From the NCBI RefSeq assembly GCF_013377885.1, contig NZ_JABKAU010000037.1, positions 1-45,203 on the forward strand: a stretch of DNA of 45,203 nucleotides, given 5' to 3'. Source of the stretch: Hymenobacter lapidiphilus (GTDB lineage: Bacteria > Bacteroidota > Bacteroidia > Cytophagales > Hymenobacteraceae). The first letter of the stretch is position 1. Each line of letters begins with the position of its first letter. Below are positions 41,100 to 45,203 of this stretch, piece by piece. A program made the translations under genes and the position numbers. The notes under the pieces were generated by a model. It had not been told where the DNA came from, made no database searches, and worked only from the letters and a program-made list of their open reading frames with translations.

Positions 41100-41561
41100 C
41101 TATTGCAGCTTGGTAAGCAATTTGTTAAGCTGGTTACGCAGCGCCACAAAATCTTCGGTTGGCATACCGAGGCGGGTCAGCATCTGCTCCGGAACCCGGC
41201 AGGCCGGCTCGTGCAGCGCCTTGCCATCGGGCAGCAGCTCAATGATAACGGAACGCTCGTCGTGGGCAGCGCGGCGGCGGCTAAGCCACTGCCGCTGCTC
41301 CATGCGTTTCAGCAGCGGGGTAAGAGTGCCCGAATCGAGTAGCAGGTGTTCGCCTATTTCCTTCACCGTTAGTTCCTTGTGCTCCCAAAGTAGCATCAGC
41401 ACCAGATACTGCGGGTACGTAAGGCCCAATTCCTGCAGCAGCGGCTGGTAGGCCTTCGTCAGCATTCGGGAGGCCGCATACAGGGGGAAACAGAGCTGGT
41501 TTTCGAGCAACAGCATGGGGTTAGATGAATCGGGCAAAAGCGGGGCTGCTGAGTCGGTCAT
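41100..41561 (-). CDS. ohrR: OhrR, MarR family organic peroxide sensor
   Basis: A 153-residue MarR-type winged-helix repressor. The sensing C24 sits in LENQLCFPLYAASR, as in OhrR proteins. The winged helix spans about residues 50-110 (YPQYLVLMLLWEHKELTVKE, DSGTLTPLLKRMEQRQWLSR, DERSVIIELLPDGKAL). Oxidation of C24 should release it from DNA and turn on ohr and ohrR. Confidence 0.93.
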   Translation of the reverse strand: MTDSAAPLLPDSSNPMLLLENQLCFPLYAASRMLTKAYQPLLQELGLTYPQYLVLMLLWEHKELTVKEIGEHLLLDSGTLTPLLKRMEQRQWLSRRRAAHDERSVIIELLPDGKALHEPACRVPEQMLTRLGMPTEDFVALRNQLNKLLTKLQ

Positions 41562-41597
41562 GGTATGGTAAACGCGAAAAAGGTTGTGTATGTTTTA

Positions 41598-41609
41598 ATA
41601 GTGCGCAAT
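41598..41609. promoter_or_regulatory. Candidate OhrR operator
   Basis: ATAGTGCGCAAT, an imperfect palindrome about 37 bp upstream of ohrR, in an AT-rich stretch (TTTTAATAGTGCGCAATCAA). OhrR sites often have AATT..GCGCAATT-like symmetry. The placement supports it; the match is weak. Confidence 0.35.
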
Positions 41610-41624
41610 CAATCTGTAAAAAGA

Positions 41625-41658
41625 GTTGGCCAGAAACCACCTCCGGTTTCTGGCCAAC
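41625..41658 (-). terminator. Terminator of the rhodanese gene
   Basis: A perfect 14-bp stem GTTGGCCAGAAACC with an ACCTCC loop, 37 bp past the stop at 41696, followed by TCTTTTT on the minus strand. Confidence 0.88.
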
Positions 41659-41695
41659 AAAACTGTACAGCAGGTAAAGGCCGTTTCTGGGGGGC

Positions 41696-41995
41696 TCAGG
41701 CCTTTTCGTAGGCCTGGAAGCCGCCAATCAGGTTGCGCACATGGGTAAACCCCTGCTGCTGCAGAAAAGCTTTGGCAGCAGCCGAGCGGCTGCCCCCTTT
41801 GCAATGTACTACTACCTCCTGGTCGTGCAGGTCGTCCAGCTCCTGCAGTTTGCCGGGCAAGTCGCCCAGCGGAATATTGCGGCTGCCAGGAATGTGGCTT
41901 TCCTCGTTTTCCCAGGTTTCGCGCACGTCGATGATAACAGGGGAAGTATTTTGGGTCAGGCGTTCTTTCAGTTCAACGGCTGTAATGTCAGTCAT
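41696..41995 (-). CDS. Rhodanese-like domain protein
   Basis: A single rhodanese domain of 99 residues: LKERLTQNTSPVIIDVRETW, SHIPGSRNIPLGDL and the active loop VVVHCKGGSRSAAA with C65. It is a small cytoplasmic sulfur carrier, or persulfide transferase. It ends at its own terminator and is upstream of ohrR. Confidence 0.92.
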   Translation of the reverse strand: MTDITAVELKERLTQNTSPVIIDVRETWENEESHIPGSRNIPLGDLPGKLQELDDLHDQEVVVHCKGGSRSAAAKAFLQQQGFTHVRNLIGGFQAYEKA

Positions 41996-42106
41996 AGCAA
42001 AGTAGGCAGATCAGTGAAAAGCTCTGGTTGGAAAGGAGGGCGGTAGGAGTGCAGGCGCAACAATAGCAAAAAAGCCAGACAATAAGCACCTGCTTCGTTT
42101 TAAAAA

Positions 42107-43981
42107 TTACTGGCCACCTATTGCCAGCCGTTGCGTCAGTAGCTGGCCATCGGGCAGCAGCAGGCGCACAAAGTACAGCCCGGCCGGTAGCGGCAGCCGC
42201 AGCTCGGGTCGGCCGGCTTCGGCAGCAGGCTGCTCCCAAACCACCCGGCCCAGGGCATCGAGCACCGTGGCGTGGCGGTAGGGGCCAGGCACCAGCACCC
42301 GGCCGTTGGGGCTGGGGTTGGGGGCAAGGCGGTAGCGGGCGGCCAGTTCGGTGGCCGGCGTGGTCGTTACTACGCTGCCGCCCATCAGCGGCCGCAGCAT
42401 TAGGGCGCCGGCGGGGCTGTAGTTGGTGGCGGGGTTAAACGTTTGCCAGGCCCCCTGCGAGCCGAAGTACAGGTAGTCGGGCGGGGAAGCGTTGTTTAAA
42501 TCGTAACCGAATTCCACAAACTGCGTGGTAGGGGCCTGGCCGTAGCCGGCAAAAAAGCGGCCGCTCACTTTCACCGGCGTATCAAACACCACCTCTACAT
42601 AGGGCTGGCCGGCTGGCAGCGTAAGGGGTACCACAAAGGTTTTGGTGGCTTTAGGCTCGGCCATTGGCTGGCCACTACCCTCTACCACATCCCAGATGGC
42701 AGCCGTAAGTGTGCGGCCGCCGGCCGTGGCCAGCACCGGGTACAGGCGCAGCGCCCGCACCTGATCGGGCTGGTTGAGGTCGAAGCGCAGGGCGTAGTAA
42801 CTGGGCGGGCCGGTCGAGGCGGGTGCCAGGCTCAACGACGCTTCCGCCGTGCCGTCGTCGTAGGCGAAGTAGTCGCTCAGGTCGGTGCGGCGGCTGGCGG
42901 TGTCGTTGGCGAGCGTGCGCGGGTCGGTTTCGTTGGTGATGAGCACCACCCGCTGCCGCAGCTGCTTGGCGGCGGGGGTAAGCGGTACGGTAGGAGTGCT
43001 GGGGTTGCCCGCTATCGGGAACTGCCGGATTCCGGCATCGAGCGAGGCATTGCCCCGTAAAAAGATGGACGTGGTGTTGTCGGGCAGCACATCGAGCAGG
43101 CCCAGCCAGGTAATGGGCGTGGGGGCGGGGCCGGCATCGAGGTTGTTGGCCGTAGTGGCGGCCGTACCAGCGTTGCGCGTTGCCAGCTCGCCGGTGGGGT
43201 TGGCGTTGAACTGATTGACCGGCATAGCCGTGTAGCGGCGCAGGGCGCTGGCCAGGGCGCGGCTGGTGGCAATGTCGCGGAACGTAGAGTCGGTGGCCGA
43301 GCGGTTGCGGTCGAGGCGCACGTAGTCCACACTCCAGGCGTCGCGGGCGTTGTAGAGGTAGCCGCTGGTACGAATCCGGAACTGGAAGTTGCCATGCAGG
43401 TAGCCTTCCTTATCGAGCGGCAGGGCCTTGAAGCGGAAGTTGGTGGTGTCGCCCGGGCTATTCAACTGCCATACCTGGTCCCAGAGGCCGTTACGGTTCC
43501 TGAACTCAACGTAGAGCGCGATGGGCCGGGTACCGCCGGATTCGGGCCGGCCGCGCCGGGTGCCGGCCTGCCAGAAGAAGCTTAGGTATACCTTGTCGGT
43601 AGGCAGCAAACCGCTCAGGTCGATGGGCTGCGAAGTGAGCGAATCGGCGTCGCCTACCCGGCCAATGGCCCCGCGGGGCCGGCCTTGGCCGTCGAGGCCG
43701 TCGAGGGTGGCCACGTTGCGCGAAATAGGCCGCCGCGGGTAGCGGTTGTTCACCAGCGCCCCGCCCGTGGGCTCCCAGCGCTGGGCATCGGGCCGTCCCT
43801 CAGGCTGGCGCGCAAAATCATCGAAAAACGGCAGCGGTAGTACCACTGCTGGACGGGCCGCGGCGGAAGCATTCACCGGCGCGTGGGCCGGTTCCGAGCC
43901 CAGCGGCCCCAACAGCTGCGCTTGGCCAAACAGGGGCGTCAGCAGCAGCAGTAGCAATACAAAACGGTAGCAATAGGTCAT
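42107..43981 (-). CDS. Secreted protein with T9SS type A sorting domain
   Basis: A 624-residue exported protein: signal peptide 1-22 (ending GQAQ), a large strand-rich body and a C-terminal sorting domain of about 75 residues (RYRLAPNPSPNGRVLV, ATVLDALGRVVWEQ, LPAGLYFVRLLLPDGQLLTQ). The sorting domain sends it through the type IX system to the cell surface. The start of the body (PLPFFDDFA.. and SQPIDLSGL) resembles the lectin/jelly-roll fold modules of many such proteins. No catalytic motif seen. Confidence 0.88.
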   Translation of the reverse strand: MTYCYRFVLLLLLLTPLFGQAQLLGPLGSEPAHAPVNASAAARPAVVLPLPFFDDFARQPEGRPDAQRWEPTGGALVNNRYPRRPISRNVATLDGLDGQGRPRGAIGRVGDADSLTSQPIDLSGLLPTDKVYLSFFWQAGTRRGRPESGGTRPIALYVEFRNRNGLWDQVWQLNSPGDTTNFRFKALPLDKEGYLHGNFQFRIRTSGYLYNARDAWSVDYVRLDRNRSATDSTFRDIATSRALASALRRYTAMPVNQFNANPTGELATRNAGTAATTANNLDAGPAPTPITWLGLLDVLPDNTTSIFLRGNASLDAGIRQFPIAGNPSTPTVPLTPAAKQLRQRVVLITNETDPRTLANDTASRRTDLSDYFAYDDGTAEASLSLAPASTGPPSYYALRFDLNQPDQVRALRLYPVLATAGGRTLTAAIWDVVEGSGQPMAEPKATKTFVVPLTLPAGQPYVEVVFDTPVKVSGRFFAGYGQAPTTQFVEFGYDLNNASPPDYLYFGSQGAWQTFNPATNYSPAGALMLRPLMGGSVVTTTPATELAARYRLAPNPSPNGRVLVPGPYRHATVLDALGRVVWEQPAAEAGRPELRLPLPAGLYFVRLLLPDGQLLTQRLAIGGQ

Positions 43982-44092
43982 AGCAAAAGAGAAAAAGCGG
44001 TTTTCCGAGGCAAAATACCCAATCGTCAGGCTCAGGAGTACCCCTATAAACGAAGTAAGGCCCGCTGGCGTGCAACGAACCTTGCTTTTTTA

Positions 44093-44252
44093 AGCAGAAC
44101 GACGTAGGGGCGGGGCTTGCCCCCGCCCGCCGTAGGAACAGACGGTTCAGCACCCAAAATACCCGTTGAAAGGTGCCTGTTCAATGGTAACCGGTCTGCT
44201 GGTATCGTTTAATGGCGGGCGGGAGCAAGCCCCGCCCCTACGTCGTTCTGCT
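44093..44252. repeat. R2 palindromic repeat, long copy
   Basis: Arms AGCAGAACGACGTAGGGGCG continuing through GGGCTTGCCCCCGCCCGCC, and the complement at 44214-44252, with about 80 bases between them that include GTTGAAAGG and TTCAATGG. It separates the PASTA gene and the T9SS-sorted gene. Confidence 0.88.
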
Positions 44253-44257
44253 GACCG

Positions 44258-45043
44258 TTAGTCCACCCCCTTTAGCGGGCCAGAGCCGGCTACCCACAGG
44301 TCTACGAGCTGACCCATGCGGATGGTGCTGCCGGCGCCGGGCACCGGGCGCTGCTTGATGACCATGCCGTCGGCCTCGCCGTTGGGGGCTGGTTCGTAGA
44401 AGATTTCGCCCACCTGCAGGCCCTGGCCCACGAGCAGGGTGGTGGCCTCATCGGCGGGCATGTTCACGAGGTTGGGCACCGGAAACTCCTGGTTGCCCAG
44501 CCCGTCGCCCACTTCCAGGTCTACGCGGGTGCCCTTGGTGATGGGGTCGCCGGCCGCTATTTCCTTGCCGTTCACCGACTGCCGTAGCACCGCATCCTTC
44601 AGAATATTGGGCACGAACTTGAGCTGACCAACTACCAGATCGTAGCTCTTAAGAATCATCTGGGCGTTTTTCACCGAGCCGTCGGTGAGCTTGGGCATCT
44701 TGATAACGGGCGGGTTCTTCATCGACACCGTTACGTAAATCTTGCGGCCCTCCTTCACCTGCTCGCCCGCCTTCGGCTCCTGCTGCAGCACCGTGCCGGG
44801 CTTGATGCCGGAGTTGTACGTGCTGTCATCAACCAGATAATCGAGGTTCCGCTCGTCGAGGTAATCCTCCAGGTCGGCCTGGTTCATGCCCGTTACCTTG
44901 GGCACCACAATGGTTTCGCCGTGGTTGGTGGTGATGGGCAGATACACCTGGAAAAACCCGAACACCAGCGCCCCCACGAGCACCACTATCAGGAGCAAAT
45001 GCTTAACTAAATCGGCTGGCGTATCGGAGCGGAGAAAAGACAT
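44258..45043 (-). CDS. PASTA domain membrane protein
   Basis: A 261-residue protein with a short cytoplasmic N-terminus, one membrane helix (about 15-36) and three PASTA repeats outside (about 45-108, 112-180 and 186-253; VPKVTGMNQADLEDYLDER, MPKLTDGSVKNAQMIL, VPNLVNMPADEATTLL). PASTA repeats bind murein fragments or muropeptides, but no kinase or transpeptidase is attached here, so this is the stand-alone form common in Bacteroidota. It is the last complete gene; an R2 copy lies upstream. Confidence 0.92.
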   Translation of the reverse strand: MSFLRSDTPADLVKHLLLIVVLVGALVFGFFQVYLPITTNHGETIVVPKVTGMNQADLEDYLDERNLDYLVDDSTYNSGIKPGTVLQQEPKAGEQVKEGRKIYVTVSMKNPPVIKMPKLTDGSVKNAQMILKSYDLVVGQLKFVPNILKDAVLRQSVNGKEIAAGDPITKGTRVDLEVGDGLGNQEFPVPNLVNMPADEATTLLVGQGLQVGEIFYEPAPNGEADGMVIKQRPVPGAGSTIRMGQLVDLWVAGSGPLKGVD

Positions 45044-45117
45044 TCAGTAGGGAGAAGCTAGGAGTTGGAAGCTGGGAGCCAGAAGAGCAAAGTTAGGATA
45101 TGCACTCGGCAAAATGG

Positions 45118-45203
45118 CAGAACGACGTAGGGGCGGGGCTTGTCCCCGCCCGCCGTTGAACGATTACCCTTGATGCGGCGCGAACGGCGGGGGGGGGGAA
45201 ACC
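45118..45203. repeat. R2 palindromic repeat, cut by the window edge
   Basis: CAGAACGACGTAGGGGCGGG begins the left arm, matching 44096 onward, then CTTGTCCCCGCCCGCCGTTG. The G-run at 45187-45197 falls where the right arm should be, so the end sequence looks imperfect. Confidence 0.75.

Overview
The window is GC-rich bacterial chromosome from the phylum Bacteroidota, most like Hymenobacter or a close relative (Cytophagales). This rests on a protein with a type IX secretion C-terminal sorting domain, a TonB-dependent receptor with an N-terminal carboxypeptidase-regulatory-like domain, DUF3667, DUF6370 and PASTA proteins of Bacteroidota type, -7 boxes of the TAnnTTTG kind instead of sigma70 -10 boxes, few Shine-Dalgarno sequences, and GC-rich palindromic repeats in many gaps. 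I saw no rRNA, tRNA, CRISPR array, prophage or transposase gene.

Layout. 0-7.5 kb: a DUF305 membrane protein, a DUF6370 protein, then a minus-strand menaquinone block read menI, menF, menD, menB; a histidine phosphatase and a small exported protein follow on the plus strand. 7.6-14.2 kb: pyruvate dehydrogenase E2 behind a clear Bacteroidota promoter, a TonB-dependent receptor, hslV and a deoxyhypusine-synthase-like protein. 14.2-16.4 kb: DUF3667, then a compact symmetric unit made of an HTH regulator and a tiny hydrophobic ORF facing away from a 53-bp palindrome, each followed by the same hairpin; next to it a small membrane-protein gene cut at its 5' end by a palindromic element. 16.4-24.6 kb: a cystathionine gamma-synthase family enzyme, a cell-wall amidase, a four-helix membrane protein, a 2H phosphoesterase, an amidase lipoprotein, a peroxiredoxin-like protein, a Uma2-family protein and an AT-rich orphan. 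24.6-29.2 kb: an ABC-F ATPase followed by a light-harvesting cassette (proton-pumping rhodopsin plus Blh retinal-forming dioxygenase), with a decayed second copy of the ABC-F gene end beyond it. 29.3-33.0 kb: an AT-rich TPR gene and katG under a Fur/PerR-type box. 33.1-38.1 kb: an Lgt-like protein with a barrel-like tail, an SDR/DUF2867 protein and an sce7726-family protein. 38.2-42.0 kb: a minus-strand run of stress genes (DJ-1/PfpI, ABM monooxygenase, NADP-dependent oxidoreductase, Ohr, OhrR, rhodanese). 42.1-45.2 kb: a T9SS-sorted protein and a PASTA protein.

How it fits together. The men genes make the quinone of the respiratory chain, pyruvate dehydrogenase feeds it, and the rhodopsin would add light-driven proton pumping with retinal supplied by Blh. 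KatG, Ohr/OhrR, the peroxiredoxin-like protein and the DJ-1/oxidoreductase group deal with peroxides and reactive carbonyls. At least five palindromic repeat families (here R1 to R5) lie in the gaps. The least explained items are the palindrome-centred HTH unit at 15.2-16.0 kb and the duplicated ABC-F end around the rhodopsin cassette. All calls were made by reading; no database search was run.
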